DNA of 64,000 nucleotides, taken from positions 434,001 through 498,000 of the forward strand of contig JADWQK010002383.1 in the NCBI GenBank assembly GCA_017933935.1, written 5' to 3'. Below, piece by piece: positions 40,340 to 51,200 of the stretch. Each line of letters starts with the position of its first letter. Positions within the stretch are counted from its first letter, which is position 1. The notes below the pieces were generated by a model that ran no database searches, was not told where the DNA came from, and saw nothing but the letters and a program-made list of their open reading frames with translations. The translations under genes and the position numbers were made by a program. The stretch comes from Sesamia nonagrioides. Taxonomy: Eukaryota; Arthropoda; Insecta; Lepidoptera; Noctuidae.

Positions 40340-42135
40340 TGATCTCTTTTGTATAGCTACTGCTATCTACTAGTTGAACATTGATTGCCCTATTCATTTT
40401 GTATAGCTACTGCTATCTACTAGTTGAACATTGATTGCTCTATTCATTTTGTATAGTTACTGCTATCTACTAGTTGAACATTGATTGCCCTATTCATTTT
40501 GTATAGCTACTGCTATCTACTAGTTGAACATTGATTGCTCTATTCATTTTGTATAGCTACTGCTATCTACTAGTTGAACATTGATCGCCCTATTCATTTT
40601 GTATAGCTACTGCTATCTACTAGTTGAACATTGATTGCCCTATTCATTTTGTATAGCTACTGCTAGCTACTAGTTGAACATTGATTGCTCTATTCATTTT
40701 GTATAGTTACTGCTATCTACTAGTTGAACATTGATTCCTTCCTTCCTCAGCCTATAGATGTCCACTGCTGGACAAAGGCCTCCCCCAAGGCTTTCTACAA
40801 TGACCGGTCTTGTGCTGCCCGCATCCATCGGCTTCCCGCGACCTTCACCAGGTCATCGGTCCACCTTGTTGGGGGTCTCCCTACGTTGCGTCTTCCAGTA
40901 CGTGGCTGCCACTCCAGAACCTTGCTGCCCCATCGGCCATCGGTTCTACGAGCAATGTGCCCTGCCCACTGCCACTTAAGTTTAGCGACTCGCAGAGCTA
41001 TGTCGGTGACTTTTGTTCTTCTGCGGATCTCCTCATTTCTGATTCGATCACGCAGAGAAACTCCTAGCATAGCTCTTTCCATTGCCCTTTGTGTGACTCT
41101 GAGCCTTCGTATGAGGCCCATTGTGAGCGACCACGTTTCAGTTCCGTAAGTCATCACTGGCAACACACACTGGTCAAAGACTTTAGTCTTGAGACACTGT
41201 GGTATCTTGGACGACGAGAAGATGTAGCGTAGCTTCCCGAACGCTGCCCAATCGAGCTGGATTCGCCGAGACACCTCTTTCTCGAAGTTGGACCTACCTA
41301 GTTAGACTTTCTGTCCCAGGTATATATACTCGTCAACAACTTCGAGTGCAGAGCAACCAACTACAATTTGAGTGGGTGCGACATGAGAGTTCGACATGAT
41401 CTTCGTCTTATCCATGTTCATTTTTAGACCCACTTGTTGGGAAGCTCTGCTGAGGTCATTGAGCATTTTGCCCAAGTCTTCCAGGGTCTCAGCCATGACC
41501 ACGATATCATCTGCGAAACGGAGATTAGTGATGTACTCGCCGTTGATGTTGATGCCAAGTCATTGATTGCCCTATTCATTTTGTATAGCTACTGCTATCT
41601 ACTAGTTGAACATTGATTGCTCTATTCATTTTGTATAGCTACTGCTATCTACTAGTTGAACATTGATCGCCCTATTCATTTTGTATAGCTACTGCTATCT
41701 ACTAGTTGAACATTGATTGCTCTATTCATTTTGTATAGCTACTGCTATCTACTAGTTGAACATTGATTGCCCTATTCATTTTGTATAGCTACTGCTTCTA
41801 CTAGTTGAACATTGATTGCTCTATTTATTTTGTATAGCTACTGCTATCTACTAGTTGAACATTGATTGCCCTATTCATTTTGTATAGCTACTGCTATCTA
41901 CTAGTTGAACATTGATTGGTCTATTCATTTTGTATAGCTACCTACTGCTATCTACTAGTTGAACATTGATCGCCCTATTCATTTTGTATAGCTACTGCTA
42001 TCTACTAGTTGAACATTGATCGCCCTATTCATTTTGTATAGCTACTGCTATCTACTAGTTGAACATTGATTGCTCTATTCATTTTGTATAGCTACTGCTA
42101 TCTACTAAGTAGTTGAACATTGATTGCCCTATTCA
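40340..42135. repeat. 50-bp minisatellite, about 19 units, split by a LINE
   Basis: Units of the form TTTTGTATAGCTACTGCTAT / CTACTAGTTGAACATTGATT / GCCCTATTCA. About 8 units lie before 40735 and about 11 after 41561. Units vary mainly at GCCC, GCTC or CGCCC, often alternating. Not CRISPR: no spacers. Confidence 0.95.
40735..41560 (-). pseudogene. RTE-type LINE, 5'-truncated, inside the minisatellite
   Basis: Frames 41502-41302 (MNMDKTKIMSNS, VDEYIYLGQKV) and 41274-40795 (IQLDWAAFGKLRYIFSSSKI, VMTYGTETWSLT, WQWAGHIARRTDGRWGSKVL, RTGRRNVGRPPTRWTDDLVK). This is the RTE RT end and its C-terminal region, with a frame break near 41290. CATTGATT lies on both sides, a likely target duplication. Copy 2 is at 60496-60895. 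Confidence 0.9.
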
Positions 42136-42146
42136 TTTTTTTATTA

Positions 42147-42440
42147 TACAACATTATTTTTTGTTTATGCGAAACCCTGTGTACAAAATTTCATAAAGAT
42201 ATAATGGAAAACCACCAAGTTATGAGCTTACTATTCTTCTTGGTTGTCCCAACAAATATATGGTCAAAGCTTCGATCGGACGGGCGAGCGCGGGGCATTG
42301 ATTTATCGTAACCACTCTGCAATACTTTCTATATGTATTTGGAAAAAATATAACATGGTGTAAAATGATTAGAATCGATTCAGTTGCTTATTCTGAAGTA
42401 ACTGTATTCAGGTTTCGCATAAACAAAAAATATTGTTGTA
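42147..42440. mobile_element. MITE family D, copy 3 (best ends)
   Basis: TACAACATTATTTTTTGTTTATGCG ... CGCATAAACAAAAAATATTGTTGTA, 294 bp. Confidence 0.88.
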
Positions 42441-42564
42441 TTGCTAGCAGCCCGCAACTTCCTCTACAATAGATAGCAGATGTTTTTTTCATCAGGTCAT
42501 GGCCCATAATAATAATTCAACATTTTTCCTGTAAAAGAAAATTCTCAAACAAACCCTCAAATAC

Positions 42565-43157
42565 TGTTACAAATGGACCTTATGTCGATGGCATAAGGTT
42601 CAATATCGCGTGACATTCAGTGTGTAACTTTTAAGCCAGATCTAGACATTCTAAAAGTGCAATATAAAACGCATTGCTAGACTTAGGATGGCCTATCGAA
42701 TGGTACAGGTCTCAACAATTTTGTCAAAAAAGTGTCGACATCGACATTTCCAGAAACCCGTTTCCGGGAATTACCGTAGGTACTTACTGAATGTCCTCGA
42801 AGTTATGCTTACGTCTAGACGAATCTGGAATGTTCGATCAGCTGACCTATAAATAGCGCCGAAACGCCGGCGCAGAGACAGTCTGCATTCGACTAGCGAT
42901 ACGACAATAAGCGACAGATAAGAAGCGATAATTGAGAATACCTACTGCGACAACTGTAACGAGAACTTTGAGTACTACGTGAAGTAACATCTGTAGTGTT
43001 ATTGTGTGTTTACGACACGGGCTTCGTGGACGTAAGGGAAGACTTCGGTGCAACGTCAGCTATATTCTACTTGTCATTGCCTACGATCGACTGTACCTTC
43101 GTTGCCAATAAACTTCGTAACCCCTAACCGGCATTTTAGTACCCCTAGCCCGTAACA
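42565..43157 (+). mobile_element. Solo LTR of an LTR retrotransposon
   Basis: It begins TGTTAC and ends GTAACA, flanked by ATAC on both sides (4-bp duplication). It has a TATA-like CTATAAATAG at about 42846 and AATAAA at about 43106, in promoter to poly(A) order on the + strand. 593 bp. No internal coding sequence flanks it, so the rest was probably lost by LTR-LTR recombination. A 4-bp duplication fits Gypsy-type elements; the family is not identified. Confidence 0.85.
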
Positions 43158-43519
43158 ATACTTTTCTATTACAGGAGATGCAGTTAAAGTCGAGTGCCGA
43201 TTGGCCTAGTCCTGTTCTGTCTCCTGCTTGTTATGGAGGGAAGTGGAAAAAATATTTCTTTTCTTACTCCTCCGCTATTCTTTTCTGATTAATTTCGTTG
43301 CGGGACCCAAGGCAGTTAAATCGTTTCTCCGGGACTCGTCGAGCTTCATTGCTCGGCGTTTTTCTGGCGGTCTCCACTGTTGATTCTGGCTTTCAGGAGT
43401 TGCGGTGGGTGGGAAATGTGTGGCGAGTTTTTAAGTCTGATCTCAGTCTCATTCTGTAAAAATACACAAACTTTTCCTATATTTTTAACTCACAATTCTC
43501 ATATTTTTCTCATATTCAT
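43158..43519. other. Intergenic, nothing recognised
   Basis: Mixed-composition DNA with no motif or repeat match. Confidence 0.35.
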
Positions 43520-43820
43520 TAGGTCGTATCCATAGCTCGACCTTAGAAGCAGTAGGTCTAATGTGTGGGTCGCCAGATCTATACATACGACCCAATGCTT
43601 GCAATGATTGTCAAGTCTGGAATTGCCAACCAGCATTGAGTAAGCGTGGTGATTACGCTCAATTCTCTGTATGAGAGGAGACTTGTACCCGGCAGTGGGA
43701 CAATAAAAAAGGTTGATGATGATGATGATGAATGCTTCTAAGGTTGAGCTAAACATACGACCAAATGCTTCTAAGGCCGAGCCGTACATACGACCTAATT
43801 AATGCTTCTAAAATGGGAAA
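43520..43820. repeat. 33-bp repeats and a SINE piece with (GAT)n tail
   Basis: ATGCTTCTAAGGYNGAGCNN then ACATACGACC occurs twice directly at 43732-43797 and once inverted at 43524-43556. Between them lies a SINE 3' part (GCGTGGTGATTACGCTCAATTC, CTCTGTATGAGAGGAGAC) related to 55736-56029. Confidence 0.7.
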
Positions 43821-44347
43821 ATGGGCTTTAGATGTGGATAACCCAGGTACTCAGTTATTGTTCAATTAAACTACTTATATTTACTTGGAGAATATTTTAT
43901 TTACACTTTGTCACTAAAGTAGGTATGTACAACGGACAAGTGAAATATCAAAGAAAAAGCGATGGGACAACTATTATATATGGCAGCTCAATAAAAACTA
44001 AGCGCGATACATCACTAGTGTTCCGTGCTGTTTTGCCAATAAAACAGACTTGACATAATAAGTAGTATAAACGATTATAAATAACAAAACGTCATATAAT
44101 TATAATATTCGTTCTCCCTAACAACACAGAAAAAACTAACAGTAAATAATACCATCTACTCAACATCCCTAGGCGGGGAGTACCACTCTAAACCAATGCT
44201 AGGAATTACACTCCCGTATATTCATGTTTTTTTTTTTTTTGTTGAAGGTATGGTGATTGAATGCACTTGATTTTTCAGTCACTGATCAGAGGGACAAATC
44301 TCGTAGTTTTCTAATCTCGATCTTAATTTATGAAAATTAAAATACAA
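43821..44347. other. Intergenic, nothing recognised
   Basis: AT-rich, no coding signal; a T-run at about 44228. Confidence 0.35.
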
Positions 44348-44420
44348 TACTTACCATCAGGCGGGATTGCAGTCAAGCACTAGTTTATCATTATTAAAAA
44401 AAAAAAAAAAAAAAAAAAAC
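44348..44420 (+). mobile_element. Very short LINE 3' end
   Basis: TACTTACCATCAGGCGGGATTGCAGTCAAGCACTAG plus a long A-tail; the extreme 3' tip of the family at 20730. Confidence 0.8.
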
Positions 44421-45494
44421 TATAAATGTTTATTTGCTTTTGTCATTGAATGTCGCTGAGCAGACTGAAACTTGAATTTGAACCGTTTTTAACTACGACA
44501 ATTCTCCACATGATACTGGATATGAAGAGAGAATCGTCGATCGACTGAGTTGCCAAAGAATAAAAAAAATTGAAAATTGCAGTCGTAGGACTGACCGACA
44601 GAATTGAAAACTGAAATCATTAAAAACACAGAATAGCCAAAAACCCATCACGGTGTCGGGTCGGTCACGATCACGCGAATTCAATGCTTTTTTCATCCAA
44701 CAAAAGTGTTTCGAAGCAGCTTCAAAAAACTACAAGAATTGTCCTTCTGATAGTAAATTATCAGAAAGAAAATGTGATCAAGTAGGAGTTGAGCAGGCGA
44801 CATGTGTTATAATATTTGTCATATCTATTTATGTAAACACCACAACATTAAAAAACCCAAAGTTCTTGAGCAACAGAAACAAATCTAACTTTGCTTATTT
44901 TAACATCACTTAACATTAAGATTTACTAAATTAGAGACACGATAATTAATAAAATAGGTATCAAAATATATTTATGATGTGCAGTCTTCGAAACCAACCT
45001 GAGAGAAAAGAGGAGAATAACACTTCTAAAAATCTAGTAATAATTAACCATAGATATGTAAGTTTTGATTAAAGTAAAAAAAAAATAATAAGTGCAATTA
45101 ACGTAATTTTCTTATTCATACTAATTGCTAGGTAAGCACTTATGTATAATTGTCGACACACGTATTACGAGTCAATAAATCAGTTCATTTCCCTCAAAGA
45201 AAATGTTGAATTGAAAATTTTTCATTAACAAAATGATAAAACACCTAGAACATGGTTATAAATGCAATAGTAATTATACAATGACAACAACATTATTTTA
45301 TAGATAACACACGTTACAACAATGTTCATTTTGACCTATTCAGAACGTGCTAACACGCACATTTATTTACTAGACTTTAACTTCGATATCACATGATGGA
45401 CTTGGTGAGTATTACTTATTTTACCCGAAACAATAATGTGTAACAAACCTAGGCCGTCTGATTGGTTGTCTAAAATGGAATTTATGCATCTGCA
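44421..45494. other. Intergenic, nothing recognised
   Basis: AT-rich DNA; I find no repeat shared with the rest of the window and no coding signal. Confidence 0.35.
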
Positions 45495-45517
45495 GGGTAA
45501 TTGCGTAACACTATCAG

Positions 45518-45664
45518 CCCCCTAATCGGCGAACACATTTTTGTCAAATTATTGCGACTAGTTGGTATCATTTGGGATCGATTGGGCCGCCCATTGGTCC
45601 GTTCGGTTCAAACGATCCCAACTAGTAGCAATCATTTGACAAAAATGTGTTCGCCGATTATGAG
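45518..45664. mobile_element. MITE family B, copy 1
   Basis: CCCTAATCGGCGAACACATT ... AATGTGTTCGCCGATTA; an almost complete 147-bp palindrome. Confidence 0.9.
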
Positions 45665-45759
45665 CAGTATCTAGCAATGGGTTTCATTTTGAGATTTTGA
45701 CAGTTAAATAACCTTCATTGCGTTATTTACGTTGTGGAGCAGACAATTTTTTGGATAAA

Positions 45760-46140
45760 TAATAAATAAATAAATATATACGGACAGATTTCTCCGTATA
45801 TATCGGTGTGATTACACAGATTGAGCTAGCCCCAAAGTAAGTTCGAGACTGGTGTTATGGATACTAACTCAACGATACTATATTTATAATAGATACATAT
45901 ATAGATAACAATCCAAAACCCAGGCCAATCAGGAAAAGATAGTTTTCCATCATGACCTGCCCCCTAATCGGCGAACACATTTTTGTCAAATAATTGCGAA
46001 TAGTTGGGATCGTTTGGACCGAACGGACCAATGGGCGGCCCGAACGATACCAACTGATCCCAAATAGTCGCAATCATTTGCCAAAAATGTGTTCGCCGAT
46101 TAGGGAGCTCGCTGGGGATCGACCCCGGGGCCACATACAT
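45760..46140 (-). mobile_element. tRNA-derived SINE, family 1, copy 3 (interrupted)
   Basis: Body GATTGAGCTAGCCCCAAAGT to CCATCATGACCTG, then after the MITE at 45960-46105 the B-box GGGGATCGACCCCGG. Confidence 0.82.
45960..46105. mobile_element. MITE family B, copy 2
   Basis: CCCCTAATCGGCGAACACAT ... ATGTGTTCGCCGATTAGGG, 146 bp, only about 300 bp from copy 1. Confidence 0.92.
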
Positions 46141-46335
46141 AGAGCAATTGCCTTGGCAATATGCTTCAAAATTTTTCAAATTGTTGGTGTGTTACGCAAT
46201 TAGGGTGCAGTAACCAATCACAACAAAGGTAGGTAATAGAATATTAAGGTCAAGTTTTGTTGTCGAAGCTCCACAGGCACGATGTGTATTACAGTTAAAA
46301 ATTGATACACATCATGCCAACGACCACTATATGTC

Positions 46336-46995
46336 GGCCAAATTCGATAAAGAATAGAGGTAATCAAACCGTTGCTAGGCAACGAGTAGTTTATACCTAA
46401 AAGACAGATGTTAACAACCTTTTCTAGATAGGTGATTTTCCTAAAAGTAATAATTCTACTTCCTACTAATGTAAACAGTTTATTTATTTAGATATTTATG
46501 ATTTGCATAGAATGCTTAACCGGTTTGGATGAAATATGACACACATGTAAGCTAATTTCCTAATAGGTTAAATTTTTTGATACATATGTATGTTATACTT
46601 AGTCCATACTTGAAAGTATTACAATGCATATGTTATGCAGTTGATTTGAAAGTAATTTAAATACGCAAAATTGTATTGACAAATGCCTCAACTTTATTCA
46701 TTGGTTGAATTCCACAAAATGTGTTTAATACCTGGATTTCATCCATCTTTCTTTTTTTGTAGGGCCATCACGTAAAATGAATGTCAACTTTTTAAAATTA
46801 ATGTCGGTTTTTCGAAATACCAAGTTATTATGCATGTTATTTTAGTGATTCTATTGAAATATGCTGCAATAGGAATTATTAATAAATAGTTAGCATGTAA
46901 AAGTCGATAATGTAAAAATAACAGGAGATTTGTAAAACGTGAGTTGTGATAAGCCTAAATTGGTTTGTTTACCTCTATTCTTTATGGCGCTTGGG
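46336..46995. mobile_element. MITE family E, copy 2
   Basis: TCGATAAAGAATAGAGGTAA ... TTTACCTCTATTCTTTAT; body aligned with 18463-19115 in the same orientation. Confidence 0.86.
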
Positions 46996-47084
46996 GAGAA
47001 TATTGGTGAAAAACAAAAAAAAAAATGATGAAAATAGTTTTTTTTTTACGCTACCCTATCTTATTGAGTTTTGTTGTTATTGAG

Positions 47085-47415
47085 TAAAATATAATCATAA
47101 TCAGCCTACCATGTTCCCATTGCGGGGACATAGGCCTTCTCTCTGTGAGGGGGAGTGGGCCGTAAACCACCACTCGGATCCAGTGCTGGCGGTGGATGTG
47201 ATATGCCTTTGTTCTATTTTTTCTCACGTTGTTATCTTTCACCGTTTTGAGAACAGTGCTGATGGGATAGTTTAAATAAAGTGCATGCTTGAGTTTGAAC
47301 ACTTTGAATCCATGGCCCTCATGAGTCGGGAGCACTGCAGCTAGGCCACCACTGTTTCGATAAAATGTAACCCTGTGGCTAAATAAGAAAGTACGAGAAT
47401 CGAACCACAACATCC
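47085..47415 (-). mobile_element. SINE-like repeat
   Basis: On the - strand a tRNA-like head (GGTGGCCTAGCTGCAGTGC, later GGATTCAAAG) leads to GGCCTATGTCCCCGCAATGGG and GGTAGGCTGATTATG, the typical 3' part of Lepidoptera SINEs. No copy elsewhere in the window. Confidence 0.6.
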
Positions 47416-48102
47416 AAGAAGTTGTAGTTGTAACTCTAAATAATAGGCCAATACATCAAGTCAGAATGGTTCCTTACGTGAAATTATGTCTATTGTGAAA
47501 ATATACCTATAATATTTGTTTACCTTCCTTAGGTGAGAATAGATTATTATACGTATAAGACATAACTATAAATATACGCTGTTTGTGTCAGTGGTCCCAA
47601 TGAATCCGATTTATTGTTCGTCTTTCGGCATTGAGACGGTGAATTTGAAACTTTACAAAGCTATCCTATCTACGCTTGTGTAAAAAATATCAATGGATGG
47701 GCGGGGTCGCTGATCATTACGCGTAAATTAAGACAGTGTGTAAAAGCTTATATAGAGCAATGTTTTTATAGCTAACAGCGACAGAGGATACTCGTGAACA
47801 CAAATTCTGAGGACAGTTCGTTAGAAATATAACTGTCCACTGTTAGCTGACCCTAATGCAGAAAATCAGCGGCGCACATTTTTATCCGTTAAATTGGACA
47901 ATATAGAACAAACATGACGCGATCAGTTATACGAACACGGGCCGCAAAATATCCCAGACGTCCGTGTTCACAACAAAATACAATATAACAAAGAATTGCA
48001 TAGATCTCATAATCATTTTCAATATCCATTCATATAACGCAGCGACCCTCTGGGGGACCGCGATATCTACATAACCGGTACGGCTACAAGCTAGGATGGA
48101 GT
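47416..48102. other. Tusp 3' UTR and downstream DNA
   Basis: Non-coding. Reverse-strand AATAAA near 47610 is a candidate poly(A) signal for Tusp. No repeats recognised. Confidence 0.45.
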
Positions 48103-48219
48103 TTACTTTAGACGTTGAGTGACGTTGGCGAGAGCGACTGCGAAGGCCTGCAGTGCTGAGAATGGGTATTGGAAGTCCAGAGTGTAGGCGTTGCCGTCGA
48201 TACGTCCAAATTGCATTAC
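48103..48219 (-). CDS. Tusp: Tusp last exon, tubby C-terminus
   Basis: It encodes VMQFGRIDGNAYTLDFQYPF, then SALQAFAVALANVTQRLK and TAA at 48105-48103. This is the hydrophobic core helix and strands of the tubby barrel and is nearly the same as the end of vertebrate TULP4. Sequence below 48103 down to about 47590 is the likely 3' UTR (reverse-strand AATAAA near 47610). Confidence 0.96.
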   Translation of the reverse strand, partial: VMQFGRIDGNAYTLDFQYPFSALQAFAVALANVTQRLK

Positions 48220-51200
48220 CTGGGGAATTAATTATAAATTTGTTACATTCTCACGTTGGATAATACGTCGTAAATACAACCCGGAGCCCTTAAAGCCTAA
48301 AGCTGTAATTTTTTTACAACCCAAGCCACACGTAATAAAGTCTACCTGTTTCCCATGATATTCAATCTGGAAGTTCTTGGCCGACTCCTGGGTGACTCTG
48401 CCGCCGAAGTCGAGCTGGTACACCTGGCTGTTCTCGTTCCACATGGGCGCCTTGTTATGCATGACAAGCTGCCGACGTCCGCTGCTGCTGCTGCGACTGT
48501 CACTGGTGGAACTAGAACTCGTGGCTGTCACCACGCCTCCGGTGCGCTTAAGCTGGAAAAGAGATGTGGTATTACTGTCAAAAAACTCTGCCAAGAGCCA
48601 GTTGGGCTTATCCAATTACATTTTCCAACCAAACTGACTCTTAAATGGTCAGGAGAGCGACCAAAGTACAATGCCGCCGATTCTCTTATTCACAAACTTG
48701 TAGTAAACCACATTTCCTTCCGTTCCGGCACGATATAGAAAATAAGCTACCTATCTCTTTCTCTCGTGGCCATTACGATGAAGCTGCCTGCGTGGTACAC
48801 GCGCTAGTCCGCTGCTTATACGCATACTGCGTAGACGCGTAGTGTTCGATATTTTAACAGAACGTAATTATAGTATTAAATAAGTAATTCAAATAATAGT
48901 ATCAATGTTGCAAATAGCGATAAGCTTCAGATTTTTTTTTCTGAAACTAATTCGCACTAACCCGCGTAGTTCCATATTCCCAGTCCCTTAAACTTAGAGC
49001 GTGGCAGCCACTTCTTTCCTATAGTAAAAGTGTGCAGTGCTGCACACCCCCACCCTATTTCAAGTTAAACGAATATACCTAAACTTTATAATAATGATAA
49101 TTAAGGCCATTTCAGATAACACTTTTGGAGCGCAGCATGGAGATCAGCAAAAACCCTTGTTACGACACCCAAGTCAAAATATGAAATTTGATGTCGGCCA
49201 TCTTGGTTTTAAAAAAAAATCATGGATTTGAAAATGACGTCATTTTCGTGAACTGCGCTCCCGAAAACCCCTGTCACGACACCCATGTCGAAATATCATA
49301 AAATTGGCACCAATTTTATGATATTTCGACATGGGTGTCGTGTCGTAACAAACAATTTTGTATGTTATAATTTTACATCATAAAGAAGACTTAAGTATTT
49401 CAGAGTGAAAATTAATTGCAAGTTTAGCACATCGCGACAATCATTAACTTGGCAAATATGTAGACCTTTTTTTTGTTGGGATGGGAAATTATCAAAATGA
49501 CTTCTCCCGCTCTGGGCGGAGCGGAAGGGCGTGTCAGACTTTTACTGACTAAAACCCACCCGTGTTTCTTCGCTTGCCTGTGCGACGGCCAGGGCGAAGA
49601 AACACGGGTGGGTTAAATGTGCAGACCTGATTTCGCGCCCTGCAATATGCATGCTCTTTTTGACAATCTATAAATTATTATTAAAAGATGTAGTCGCACG
49701 CACACAAACAAACACACCGTGCTGAAGACTGCCGAACTGAAACGACGTTAGACGATGCACGGCTTTCAACGCCGCACCGCTGTGCCGGTCGGAGTGGGGG
49801 GTGTTAGGATATTTTCGTTACGGAATTTCTGGATTCGGTCTCCACGCTCAAGGCCCGCCATAGCAATAGCTTAAAGTTGCGTTCCATCGCTTTTTGGTAA
49901 ACTTTACGTCGGATTATTAAGCATACTGTTTAAAAATACCACTAATTAAGAATTACCTTATTCCTGAGCTGAGCCTTCTGGAAACTTTCCAGGTCTCTAT
50001 AGTTTCTGCCGTTAACTTCACTGTATCCACCACCGGTGGAGTACTCATCATCAGAGCTTTCGGACGGCTTCTTGTTTCTTCTTCGATTCAGAAGGGGAGA
50101 ATTCAAAAGTTGCCTGAAATAGTTACCGATAAAATAAAAATGATGAATTACAGACTTTTTTATATTTTGATGTCAGAATGCACAGATAAGTACTTTATAC
50201 CAGAAAATGTATGCGTTATGGCAATCATCCTGTTATCGAATTAGCACGAACGTTGAGTCAAAAGCGAAGCTTCTAAATTCTATACTGCTTCTATTCGAGT
50301 AGTGACTGGCATTTTATGGCGGGCTGTAATAAAATAATATTACAAAATATGCCAATAATTTCATGTTTGCATAATCAGATTATAGTGTTTCCAATGCAAG
50401 CCTCTTCTGGTTGAGCGCTAATGGTTCTTGTCCACGCGGTTCCAGCGCAGGTTCTTATAATGTTATAATGTATGAATTTTTGTTTTAATGTATGTGAATG
50501 AATTTTTGGTTCTAGGATATGCTGGTTTCTTCACGATGACTTACAAATAAATACATAAAGGAAAGCGCCGTAAAGGTTCGGATTTATAACCTACATTTCT
50601 TAAGTAGTGTGCGTTACCGCAGAGCCAACAATGCTCATATTCTACGTTTATAGTAGCTCTCTACTAGATCTCGATATCGCGTGTTCGTATTTCCGATTAT
50701 TAACGATGATTCCCGAAGCATACTTTTCTTGGGATATTTGTAAGCTTTGGCAATAATAGGCTATTTGACAGTATTCATTTTTTTTGTGATTTTTTGCTTT
50801 AATTGCATAAAATGAGGGTTCTTTATGTCATTTACATGAGTTTTAATAAAAAATAATAACATTTAATATATCCAAAACATAAAAATATGTTTGGCTTTTT
50901 GTTTCTCGCGCCACACATTGTAAAACGATCCGGATTGCCTAATGTCGCGATGACGTCATACGCGCATCAACGCTTGTTTTCGGCAAACTTATAAACTGTT
51001 TTTCGGGGGTTTTTATCGATTTATTTGTACAACCCGGTACAGCACACCACTTGTAAACCATTTTATTAGATAACAACAACAAACAATAAATAAAAACAAA
51101 CACCACTGAGAACCGAAAACCGCTTGTGACGTCACTTACAAAGCGCGACGCCATATTGCTGAATAAATCGTTTTCGCGGCTTATTTGAATTCTGAATTTT

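Larger units (their letters stand above)
45495..46205. mobile_element. MITE family C with three nested insertions
   Basis: Outer ends GGGTAATTGCGTAACAC ... GTGTTACGCAATTAGGG, flanked by TGCA. Inside are a MITE B copy (45518-45664), a reversed SINE family 1 copy (45760-46140) and a second MITE B copy (45960-46105) inside that SINE. Confidence 0.9.

Noticed and set aside
40340..42135. CRISPR array
   Set aside because: The 50-bp units are contiguous with no unique spacers, and the window is eukaryotic.
46336..46995. A conserved non-coding regulatory element shared with 18463-19115
   Set aside because: The inverted ends show that it is a MITE, so similarity reflects transposition.
48617..48740. 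Possible extra Tusp exon (frame with FPTKLTLKWSGERPKYNAAD)
   Set aside because: No proper acceptor and donor with fitting phase, and the exons on each side already join in phase 0.
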